A stretch of DNA of 64,000 nucleotides. It comes from Leptidea sinapis (taxonomy: Eukaryota > Arthropoda > Insecta > Lepidoptera > Pieridae). A model generated the notes under the pieces. The model had not been told where the DNA came from, ran no database searches, and saw nothing but the letters and a program-made list of their open reading frames with translations. Below are positions 31,880 through 41,231 of the stretch, in pieces (position 1 is the stretch's first letter; every line of letters starts with the position of its first letter). Where the stretch lies: the NCBI RefSeq assembly GCF_905404315.1, contig NC_066283.1, positions 4,774,001-4,838,000 on the forward strand, in the 5' to 3' direction. Made by a program: the position numbers and the translations under genes.

Positions 31880-32143
31880 TGGCGGGGCACATAGCTTCAC
31901 GTACAGATGGCTGTTGGGCCTCGAATGGCGACCACGTCCCGGAAGACTTAGTGTTGGTAGGCTACCCACAAGATGGACTGATTTGACAGATGGACTGACC
32001 TATTTCGGCGATCTTGACTAGATTAGTCAAGATCGCCGGAATAGGTTGGATGAGTGCAGTGCAGGATTGATCGTTATAACGACCTTTGGGGAGGCCTTTG
32101 TCCAGCAGTGGACGTCTTCCGGCTGAAATGCTGACGATGATGA
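31880..32143 (+). mobile_element. RTE-type LINE 3' end with 15-bp-arm hairpin
   Basis: Remnant of the LINE ORF C-terminus (GCGACCACGTCCCGGAAGAC ... GAGGCCTTTGTCCAGCAGTG GACGTCTTCCGGCTG) running into GATGATGA. The better copy at 54342 reads GRRSVGRPPTRWTDELVKIA and EAFVQQWTS. Here 32006-32020 and 32024-32038 are a perfect inverted repeat (CGGCGATCTTGACTA), created within the element and also present in block B (45761-45793). Confidence 0.7.
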
Positions 32144-32223
32144 ACCTGGAAATATTGGCTTACGAGGTTTAAAACATATCTCAGAGCATATTATACTTTA
32201 ACCTCCTGTTTGCTTGGCTTGGC

Positions 32224-32614
32224 ATGAGACCACCGTTACTCTGTTATTTGTTTAGCATACAAGACATTAATCTAGATAACGAGCCGAAAGAGAGGCACGT
32301 GGGACTGTTCTTACACCATAAATGCATAGAGTGCCTAACAATATTTTATTCCATCAATGCTGATATTGATAATATTATGACTCTGGATCAACTAATGCGA
32401 AATTTCTCAGAATGCATCAGCTCGAAAGCAAATATAACAATATTAAGACATAAATTATTTAATAGAAAATAACTTCATTTGAATAACTGATAAGCTAAAT
32501 AACTGATTTAAAATATTTATCTTTACAATTTTATTTTGCCTATAGAAATTGTTGCGAGAAACTTGAAACTCGCAAAAGCTTATGATATATCTCGTATTGT
32601 AGCCAATGATGTTC
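32224..32614 (+). pseudogene. Ty3/Gypsy-type Gag fragment, block A
   Basis: 82-residue open piece starting MRPPLLCYLFSIQD. KERHVGLFLHHKCIECLTIF, then NIMTLDQLMRNFSECIS and ITILRHKLFNRK match the order of the retrotransposon Gag (capsid) core, where an LLH-x-G/C-EEGLEIF helix precedes FENY-x-PK-x-NIT-x-ERHKF. A degraded continuation (NLKLAKAYDIS) runs to 32614, where the Tc1-like transposon is inserted. No protease or reverse transcriptase of this element is present. Confidence 0.6.
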
Positions 32615-32616
32615 TA

Positions 32617-34990
32617 AAGTAACCGTCATGAGAAGCTATAAATTTTGTAAACAAGTGTTCAGGAGTTCACAACATTTTGACCTACAAAACAAATGAATTT
32701 GTTTAAGATTTAATAAATTATAATGTAACAAATATTAATTATATATGTTAATTATTTAAGAATAATTATTCGTCAGATTCAGATGTTTCCATTTCTGTGT
32801 CAGAATCAGTGACATGTATCACGAAGCTGTCTACAGTTTTATCAATCATCTCATCGATTTTGGAATAAAAATTATCTTCTTCCTCGATAACATGCTCCAC
32901 ACAACGCTTCCAATTTTCCTAAGTAATCTGCTGCAGTCCCTCTTGTAATAATTGTTTTACCTCGTCAAATTTAAAATATTTTGTATTTTTGCGAGCAACA
33001 TATCCTTTTACGTTGGCCCAAATTAGCTTAATTGGATTAAGCTCACAATGATATGGCGGGAGTCTCAATACTTCCACCTTATATTTTTTTGCGAGCACTA
33101 TGTTTTAAAATTGTCTTTAACATTTTTTACGTTTAGCAGTAATTCAGTCATAATTTCATTGCCGTCGTAAGAAATATTCTTACTTACAAGCCAATTTTGT
33201 ATATCATTTTTTTTCCAGGCAGTAGAAGGAATTCTTTCAAGACGCCTTGAGTGGTATGGTGCATTGTCCATTACCACTACTGCATTTTCTCTAAGTTTTG
33301 GGAGAACGTTTTCAAACCATTGTTCAAAATGTGTTGCATCCATTGATTCATGGTAATCTCCCGTCTTCTTGCATTCAAATATATTCACCGCGCTCTACAA
33401 AACCGTTCTCATTGCCGATATGGGTAATTATTAATCGTTTAACTTTTGACGTTGGGTTACGTGCACCAATGCTAAGTCCTTCTAGGAAAGCCTGCTTCTT
33501 ACTTTTAACTTGTTTGTCTACCCAAGTTTTATTTACGGTATGTCCTGTAAAAACAATTAAACATTTGTTAATTAGCGTCTTGCGCAGTAAAAGAGTTGAA
33601 GTATATTATTATTAATAAACACTTGTGATAGCCCTTAAGAACTAATGTCTCAAGGTCGGCGGCGCGTGGGTTATATTTTGCAAATAGATTTGCAGTATCA
33701 TACACATCACTTCACGGTAAAGGCGACGGTATTTGCTTACAATCAGGCGAACCGTATGGTAGTCTGCCGTTTCACTGCAATAAAAAAAAACCACACTAAC
33801 CTGCATTCACCCATGTCTCATCCATGTAAAATATCTGGCGATTTTGTTGTCTTTATTTATTTACAAATATTTTCGCCGCCATATTGTTATGTCATATCTA
33901 TCAATAAGTGCGTTATTTCGCTGTCGTTTTATATATTTAAAGTTTAAATGCTTTATTAGCCGCCTGAGAGTTGTTTCGCTAAAATTTGGCAAATCTTCAT
34001 CGTGATTGACTGCCTGAAGAACCTTGGGAATTGTTGGTAATTGGCCATTTAAAAAGAAACTGTGAATTTTTTTCCTAATTACGGATTTATCAAAATCGTC
34101 TACTTTCTGATAAAATTTAGGCCTGTCTTTAGACTTGATAGGTGATTTTATTCCCTCTTCTGATTTATATTCATTTAATATATTATACACAGATGCTATG
34201 CCAATTCCCAAAATCGATGCTGTTTTTTTATTTATTTCGGTTTTGTAGGGATATTCATTCGATGGCCAATTTTCTTTCATGTACTTATATACGTTGATCA
34301 CCATATTTTTCTCATTAGCCGTAAAGCTCTTCACCTGTAAAAATCACCTGTAGTCACTTGTCACACGAAGCTCAAGCTATATCTCCAGGTATACCAATTA
34401 ACCTAACTGAAGTAATTGACTTCACAATTTAAAACCTACTTCTAATATTAACCTTAAGTTTCCAAAGATTAGCGCGTTTGAACAAACAACTCTTTCTTTT
34501 TACTTATTATATATTTTAGATAAATTGTATTACGCACCTTTTGACGTTTTTTTCGTGGCGAATTTATTTCCTTAGATGTACTGGCTCCATTATACGTAAT
34601 AACAAATTAAATTAACGCAACAATTTAAGTAACAACAATAAAAAAGTGATAACGAAACAATAACAAAATTAACAATAACAACCAGATCCGCGATATATGC
34701 AAAGCAATGAAACAAACTCGTACGCATTCGAAACTCGAATGACGCGTTTATTTCAAAATGGCGTCCCGATAGTTTACAATCCCTGCGACGGACGCGTTCC
34801 GGTACCAAGAAACACAAACGATAGCGCTTTGCGTCGTTAAAATATGATCCGACTAAATTAAATAGGTTGTTACTTTCATATAACCCGTCTATATTTCATG
34901 TCGATTGAATATGGTCAATTTATTATTATCTCGCAGCATAAAATGTTTACTTAGTAAAAGATAAATTATAGCTTCTCGTGACGGGTACTT
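32617..34990. mobile_element. Tc1-like DNA transposon with TA target duplication, block A
   Basis: A 2,374-bp element flanked by TA (32615-32616 and 34991-34992). Inverted ends: left AAGTAACCGTCATGAGAAGC, right reverse complement AAGTACCCGTCACGAGAAGC, continuing to about 28 bp. The third duplication block keeps the unoccupied site (57600-57610, TTCTATACGTAAG), which contains one TA. This confirms the boundaries. It landed in the Gag fragment. Confidence 0.85.
32765..34334 (-). pseudogene. DDE transposase with introns, block A copy
   Basis: Minus strand. Exon 34334-33801 follows a TTTTTACAG acceptor and encodes a helix-turn-helix domain (SFTANEKNMVINVYKYMKE, ILGIGIASVYNILNEY, NFSETTLRRLIKHLNFKY). 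It ends with the first catalytic Asp in YMDETWVNAG at a GTTAGT donor. Intron 33545-33800. The next exon, 33544-32765, has the second Asp (VVVMDNAPYHSRR) and, near the end, NPIELIW-type DDE Glu. Breaks: a shift plus stop near 33861 after WRRKYL (shared with block B), a net 10-bp deletion near 33098-33105, and a TAG near 32921 (both unique to A). A candidate upstream exon (to 34538, GASTSKEINSPRKKRQK, GTGCGT donor) has no in-frame Met. Confidence 0.75.
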
Positions 34991-35160
34991 TATACATAAG
35001 AATGCCATTGATTGAAACAAAAAAAAATTGTGTGTGTCAGCTCCGACGCACGACTGGAGTTTAGGTTGCAAACAGACATACAGCAAAAGCTAATAAAAGC
35101 GTATTAGTTAGAAAAAAAATATAGATAAAATAACTTCATAGTTATTAGTGATTTCTCCTA
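34991..35160. other. Continuation of the Gag-containing flank
   Basis: Matches 57608-57835 in the third block (GTGTGTGTCAGCTCCGACGC, AAACAGACATACAGCA). It is the other half of the sequence split by the Tc1-like insertion. Confidence 0.6.
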
Positions 35161-35169
35161 TGGCCAGGG

Positions 35170-36772
35170 CACCTATTACGAAAACCGAAATACGTAGTTT
35201 CGGTCCGAAACGAAAGAACGACGAACTTCGATTTAAATCCTATTACCAAAGTACTTCGGATCCGAATAGTGCGGACGTAATTCGTTTCGGAACCATAGAC
35301 ATAAAAAAATTGTACAAAGATGATATGAATGTACACACTTATATTACCGGTAAATCGTGCCAAAACCGATAACAAATTAGAAATTTAAAAATAAGTTTTT
35401 CGTTATGTTAACATGTATTTAAATAATGGAATTGCTTTATATTCCGTTTAAGTTATCTATTTAAAAAATAATCCTATTTTACTGCAAGAAAATATGCTTT
35501 ATTAGTTTAAAAATATGTTTTAAATTTGCCGTATCATGTCATCTACTGCATTATATATTTATTTAGTCTCTGGTAGTTTAACATACTTTCGCGGTTTTTT
35601 AGTTTAAATTTTTTCAGAAGTAAAGTGAAAGTTATATTCGAGTAAGTATTATTTAGAATAGAATAGAAACACTTTATTAGCAATAAAAAAACACTCACAC
35701 AAAAAAAAAAATTACAATATTAATTAGTATAGTAGTATTTAATTATTAATATAAAACAAGAAATACTTATAGATTTCAGAAAAATTTAGAAGGCATCCTG
35801 GGCGAAAGTAAAAGAACTAAATAATAATTTTAAAAATATAATATATGATAAATTTAATCCCTTTTTTTATTTATATGTACAAAAACCTCTCACTTTATCT
35901 GCAACAAAAGAAGTAATATTTTTTTGTGTTTACACGACTATACACAAATTTTTATGATTTATTAGAATATAATTTGTTGAATATTGAACAGACTAGTCTT
36001 CATCTTATCTTTTTATTTTATCACTTACAGGCAGATTGCAATAATAGTTATATCTAGTAGATTATTATTCTTAAATTTCTGTTTAGTAATTATTGTATTA
36101 CCTCATTTCGTGTGCGTGGTGGTCCAGTAACGTATTGGTTCATCCTGCTTTGCATTTCATCTTCCCCGACTGAACACACATGTTATGTAAAACACAACAA
36201 GCGACTGTGATTTGTGATCTTTGCGACCATTCCTGGCTTGTAATGGAGCTCCTTTATAACTAATATAACTTATTTATTATTTGATAGAGGGATCAATCCC
36301 TCTCGTATTTTTATAGTGGCTTTATTACTATAATCTCTTCACAAAGTTTTTCAAATAAAGTATGATTATGGCGATAATTCATAACAAATTAGGGAATCAA
36401 CCATCGGGAATTTGTTTATTTAATAAATATTGCCGGAGTCGACCTCGCTCTCTTGCTCTTTCAAGGTTTTCTTCGTACAAGAAGATCTCTTCGTACATTA
36501 AAAAACGTGCCATTTTATAATAAAATAAATATGTTTTATCTAAAACGAAACATATAAGTCTGTCGTTAAAAGTGACGTTGTTGTTACGACCATAAAAATG
36601 TCAAACAACGAAAACGTAAGTGTCGAGTGAATTTGGGAATAAGGTAAACGAAAGACAAAATGTCTAATCTCGAACTTCGTTTCGATCTTCGGATTCGAAA
36701 CACTTTCGTAATAGAAAAATGTACGATCCGTCAACCGAAACTTCGTATTTCGATTTTCGTAATAGGGCTCCT
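35170..36772 (-). mobile_element. PIF/Harbinger-like element, internally deleted
   Basis: Ends CCTATTACGAAAACCGAAAT (about 35173) and the reverse complement of CCCTATTACGAAAATCGAAA (about 36770) are inverted repeats of about 36 bp. Minus-strand fragments: an N-terminal piece starting ATG 36513 (MARFLMYEEIFLYEENLERA), and near 36185-36240 ITVACCVLHNMC, the conserved C-terminal box of Harbinger transposases. The catalytic DDE region between them is missing, so it is non-autonomous. Absent from block B. Confidence 0.6.
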
Positions 36773-37585
36773 GGTACCTAACTATTAAAATCTGTGATCA
36801 GCGCCATCTATCGAAAACCGGTATAGGTACTAGATGACGTTTAATCTAGTATTATTTATTTTTAATTTGAACTTAGATGGGGTGTCTGTGGTTCAACGCC
36901 ATCGAATAAGGTTTAGGAAACTAGCGTACATTAGCCACAACAGTTCTTATTGCAAAATAAAATAATTTTCAAAAGTAACGCTTTGTGGTCGACAGAAAAA
37001 TACAGTGTTAATTGTTGCCTTATTTGTAAGCAGACAAAGTATGTTTTGATTTAAATGACAAAATCGTTAATATGTCATTTGATGAGTAGATTTTACACTC
37101 CATATTTTTCTCATACCGGGCGCGTTATATGAAAATCGATTCTTAACTCCAAAAAATGGGCTATCTCAGACAGTTCATCCATAGCCAGTGTTAATCAATC
37201 AAGCAGTCATAACAAGTGCCAAGTCAAATCAGGCCAAGAGCAAGTCACAACTATTTAAGTTATCAGTCAAGTCACAATCAGTCTCTAAGTCACGAGGTTA
37301 TAATCCGGGTTAATCACGTCACATCAGTCCAATTCCTACAATTTTTATCAATCTCATTCATAATGCTAATTATTTTGTATTAATAATTCCTTAGTATATG
37401 TATATTTATTTAATAGGTTTTAGAAAGTAGGTTAAGATAGGAATCACATCACATTAGTGAATTTGCTCGAAACTGTCATAACCATAATGTTAACAGACAA
37501 ATTTATAATGCATACTACTCGGCTAAGTCAAGTTTGTATTACCCCCTTATTCATAATAGTCTGCTAACTAAGTCTTTTCTGGGCC
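36773..37585. other. Noncoding, duplicated
   Basis: No gene recognised. Nearly identical to 48140-48945 in block B and partly present at 57840-57983. Contains repeated AGTCAAGTCACAA words near 37240-37300. Confidence 0.5.
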
Positions 37586-38268
37586 GATGTATATGCTTTA
37601 CAACAAGATCCCAGAAAATATTCAAAACAAAAGTATTACGTCATTCAAAAGAATATATATATAACACTAGCTGCCCCGACAGACGTTGTTCTGTAGATAG
37701 TAAAAAAACAACTGTTTTATATTTCAAAACATCAAAAATTATTTCGTAAATATGCTCCCTGTTGTTAGAATGAAATTGTTTCACAGCGGAACTGTCAAAC
37801 CGTGCGTCACTAAATTCTCTCATAGAAAATATGTCCATACAAAACAAATATTGAAAATAAAAATATTTATGGAGCCCAAATCGAAATAAAAACTACCCTA
37901 TCTCTCAAGTTGGACCAAACTGCACTCCATTAAGTAATCGCCATTAAAATCCGTTCATTAGTTTAGGAGTCCATTGAGGACAAACATTGTGACACGAGAT
38001 TTATATATATTAAGAAGAAGATAAATGACATTCTTAATGATACCACAGATTGGGAATGGAGTGACCCCCTCAGGCTATTAAATAATAAGTTTAATTGTAC
38101 AATATTACTTTGCAAACATATTTTTTCGATGAAAAAAAAGCCCGCTGAGTTTGTTACGCCCATTCTTCTCAGATCTGAGGCATTCGTTTTGGAATGGGTG
38201 GTAGTTTTTGACTTTCATAAAGTGATGTCACATCCTATTTGAATAAAAATATTTGAATTTGAATTAAA
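37586..38268 (+). mobile_element. SINE-like retroposon (family S), split by a Helitron
   Basis: Starts GATGTATATGCTTTACAACA; 3' end GAATAAAAATATTTGAATTTGAATT. The middle is interrupted by the Helitron-like element at 37667-38021; the block B copy (48946-49284) is uninterrupted. Confidence 0.75.
37667..38021 (-). mobile_element. Non-autonomous Helitron with empty site in block B
   Basis: 355 bp. Plus strand A|CTAGCTGCCCC ... TTAAGAAGA|T; in its own orientation TC...CTAG between A and T. The paralogous site at 49024/49025 reads ATAACA|TAAATGAC with nothing between, proving insertion between A and T without target duplication or loss. A short stem (ACAGA...TCTGT) lies just inside the CTAG end. 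Confidence 0.85.
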
Positions 38269-39189
38269 TCTGTATTTTATAGATTTGGCGCTTGAACTGA
38301 ATCTCGCTTAAATGAAAAATATGAGCACAAATAAATTGTTTGTTTTAAGATTCAACTAATTATTGCATTGCCTATTGCTGCATTAATGTGATATTTTTAC
38401 GAGTAAAATAGTTCACGACCTCCCTGTGTACCGATATAGACTGTTTTTGGTTTATACCAATATCATTTGGTCGGTTAATTCAGTACATTATATCTATATA
38501 ATAAAATTCTTTATTTCGACCAAGAAAGGATCATAATGTGTTAGTAACAAGCTAACTTAAAACCTAACATTAATATAAGATATCTTAAAATGTAAGCCTT
38601 CCTAAAAGGCAGAGAAGTTCTCCAAGGGCGACAACGTACCGGAAGACGCAGTGTTGGCAGATCCCCACAAAATGGACCAACCATCTCGTTAAGATCGCCG
38701 GAATACGTTGGATGAGGGCTACTATTCGACTTATTTGTAGCCTTTCAGAATTCTGGAAAATCATATTGTGAGTAATTTTAGCTCCACTTTAAGCGCAAAT
38801 TCAAATTTGTTATTTATAATTCTGTTCAATAACATGCAATATAGAAGTTTGCGTCTGGACTGAAGGGTGAGTATTTTATATTTACGTAGCAATTGTGTGT
38901 AAGAAATAAAATAATTGCCATAACATCTGTTGCAACACTTGGATCTTAAGAATTTACGTTTAGTATAGTTTGAACAGCATATTCCAATGTGGGAGAATAG
39001 TCAATTCAACATTACAAAGAGATTAATTATAATCTATATTATATTTCTCTTTCGAAACGTTGATAATATTTTTTCTTATCTTAAATCTTAAAATATTTTA
39101 GTTAGTGGTTTAAGATTCACAGTATTCCACGTACCACTATACACACTCACATGCGATCAAATGTTTTAGTTATCTACAGTGTTGCTACC
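38269..39189. other. Promoter-side flank of broken SDR copy 2
   Basis: Includes an RTE-type LINE scrap at 38624-38720 (GCGACAACGTACCGGAAGAC, AAGATCGCCGGAATACGTTG). From about 38750 on it is the upstream region shared with intact SDR copy 6 (58805-59254) and with 49770-50209. Confidence 0.6.
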
Positions 39190-39790
39190 ATGTGGACGAA
39201 TATTTTGTAATAGGTGGTAACTCTGGCATTGGCTTCGAGACAGCAAAATATTTAGCAAAGCGAGGCGCCAGGGTAATAATTGCAGACATTAACAACGCCA
39301 AAACAACTGTTGCTAATATTATTCAGTCCACTGATAATCAAATCAAATCAAAATCAGTTTATTCACGTAGGTCACGGAAATAACACTTATGAATGACAAA
39401 AGAATCCAAAGGTACAATACATTCATATAGATCTATCTAAATTCAGCAGTATACGATTGTTTGCTGATAAATTTAACAAGAGTGTGGATCAATTAGATAT
39501 TCTTGTAAATAATGCGGGTTGCTATACGTTTAAGAAATTCGCAACAGAAGACGGGTTGGATTTAATAATGCAAGTCAACAACCTCGGACCGTTTCTTATG
39601 ACAAAATTATTCATGGAGAAATTATTGCGCCATGTTTAGAGAAATATTCCGGAAGCTACTACTCCAACTGGGAACTCCAGAATAAAGCAAAACTACGGAA
39701 TGAGAAGTATCTAGTGGAAAAGCTTTATGTGCAGACAAATTTGTTTCTGAATAATTACGAAGTTTCCAATAAACCTCGTGTTAAAACTAG
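39190..39790 (+). pseudogene. SDR pseudogene, copy 2
   Basis: Keeps the first codons (MWTNIL), then jumps to GGNSGIGFETAK: the rest of the membrane anchor and the start of the Rossmann fold are deleted. A retroposon tail (AATCAAATCAAAATCAGTTT, about 39338-39415) is inserted after NIIQSTDN. The frame resumes (MFADKFNKSVDQLDILVNNAG). A second deletion then fuses EKLL to the RHV/PCLEKYS region, removing Ser, Tyr and Lys of the active site. It shares all three lesions with copy 4 at 50210, so they arose before the block duplication. Confidence 0.88.
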
Positions 39791-40220
39791 TTGGATATAA
39801 CGTTAAATATGGTTACTGTAAGTTATTTTTTTTATACTTGCTAAGCTTATTCACAAAAAGTATTAGGCATGTCAAAACAAATCAATTATAATTTGTTCGA
39901 CATAGTCAAAGAGGCCATACACTTATAATTCAGTCATTGACATTTCATTACATAATATGGCAATTATTCATACAACAAGAAGGTTTGGGGTACTTCAAAA
40001 TTTACCGGGTCAGCACTTATAATTATATAAATATAATAATATAAAGTCCCGATTGTTACTCATAATTACAGAAACCTAAATATTATCTTATCTTAGTTCA
40101 AACTATAATAATCAACACACTCAAAGTTGCAAATTATTATTTATTTAAATTAAATGTTTCGCTCGTTCTAAAACTACACGTTATGCAATAAATTCTTCAG
40201 TTTTCTACAGTGTTGATACG

Positions 40221-41231
40221 ATGTGGACGAATATTTTGCTTTCCGTTCTAATTATAATTTTAATAATCTTTGCGGTTTACTTTTGTTGCTGTGTGAGTGC
40301 TGCACTAATTCGGTTTATACTTGAGCCTACCATCGCTTTGTGTAATTGTAACACTAGGCTAGATGGCAAAACAGCTTTGGTGACAGGAGGTATCTCTGGA
40401 ATTGGCTTCGAGACGGCAAAAGATTTAGCAAATCGAGGGGCCAGGGTAATAATTGCAGACATTAACAACGCTGAAACATCTGTTGCTAATATTATTCAGT
40501 CCACTGATAATCCAAACGTACAATACATACACGTAGATCTATCTAAATTCAAAAGTATACGAATGTTTGCTGATAAATTTAACAACACTGTGGATCAATT
40601 AGATATTCTTGTAAATAATGCGGGATGTCTTATGATTAAGAAATACACAACAGACGATGGGATGGATTTGACAATGCAAGTCAACTACCTCAGACCGTTT
40701 CTTATGACAAAATTAATCATGGAGAAATTACTTAAATCACCTCAATGTAGAATCGTTAATGTAACTTCAGGTGTTTATACAAAAGCGAGTGTGGATTTTG
40801 AAGATTTGTCGGGAAGTCGGACGAGGAATTTCTTTTTTAGATACGCGAATAGTAAACTGTGTGTATCTTTGTGGACCAAGGCATTGGCGAGACATTTTCC
40901 ATCGAATGTATCAGCGTTTTATGTGCATCCAGGAATGGTGATATCAAATATACTGTTGGATCGAAAGTCAGTTGGCGGTCGATTTATCAAAGCTACTTTG
41001 TTTCGTTATTACAGAAACTGTTTCGAAGGTGCACAAACAACAATACACTGCTGTGTTGCGCCATGTTTAGAGAAATACTCTGGAAGCTACTTCTCCAACT
41101 GTGAACTCCAGGATAAAGCAAACCTACAGAACGAGGAGGATCTAGTGGAAAAGCTTTGGGTGCAGACAAATTTGTTTCTGAACAATTACGAAATTTCCAA
41201 AAAATCTTGTGAAAGTATTAAAACTAGTTGA
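40221..41231 (+). CDS. Short-chain dehydrogenase/reductase, copy 3
   Basis: 336 residues, single exon, open throughout; same architecture as copy 1 (membrane anchor 5-32, cofactor site, NNAG, Ser183, Tyr208, Lys212). Two changes are worth noting: Asn58 of the TGGNSGIG motif is Ile (TGGISGIG), and Gly158 of NYLGPF is Arg (NYLRPF). The second sits beside the structural Asn155 and is unusual for the family, so activity may be altered. It is the counterpart of copy 1 in block B and the source type of the 5' part of copy 5. Confidence 0.88.
   Translation: MWTNILLSVLIIILIIFAVYFCCCVSAALIRFILEPTIALCNCNTRLDGKTALVTGGISGIGFETAKDLANRGARVIIADINNAETSVANIIQSTDNPNVQYIHVDLSKFKSIRMFADKFNNTVDQLDILVNNAGCLMIKKYTTDDGMDLTMQVNYLRPFLMTKLIMEKLLKSPQCRIVNVTSGVYTKASVDFEDLSGSRTRNFFFRYANSKLCVSLWTKALARHFPSNVSAFYVHPGMVISNILLDRKSVGGRFIKATLFRYYRNCFEGAQTTIHCCVAPCLEKYSGSYFSNCELQDKANLQNEEDLVEKLWVQTNLFLNNYEISKKSCESIKTS

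Larger units (their letters stand above)
26094..39929. repeat. Segmental duplication, block A
   Basis: Begins AATTCAGTCATTGACATTTT, and the same start recurs at 39930 (block B) and 50941 (block C). Contents in order: intact SDR gene, a long noncoding stretch, RTE tail, Gag fragment, Tc1-like transposon, Harbinger-like element, SINE with a Helitron inside, RTE tail, broken SDR. Block A is about 2.8 kb longer than B, mainly because 34345-36770 is absent from B. Confidence 0.9.
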
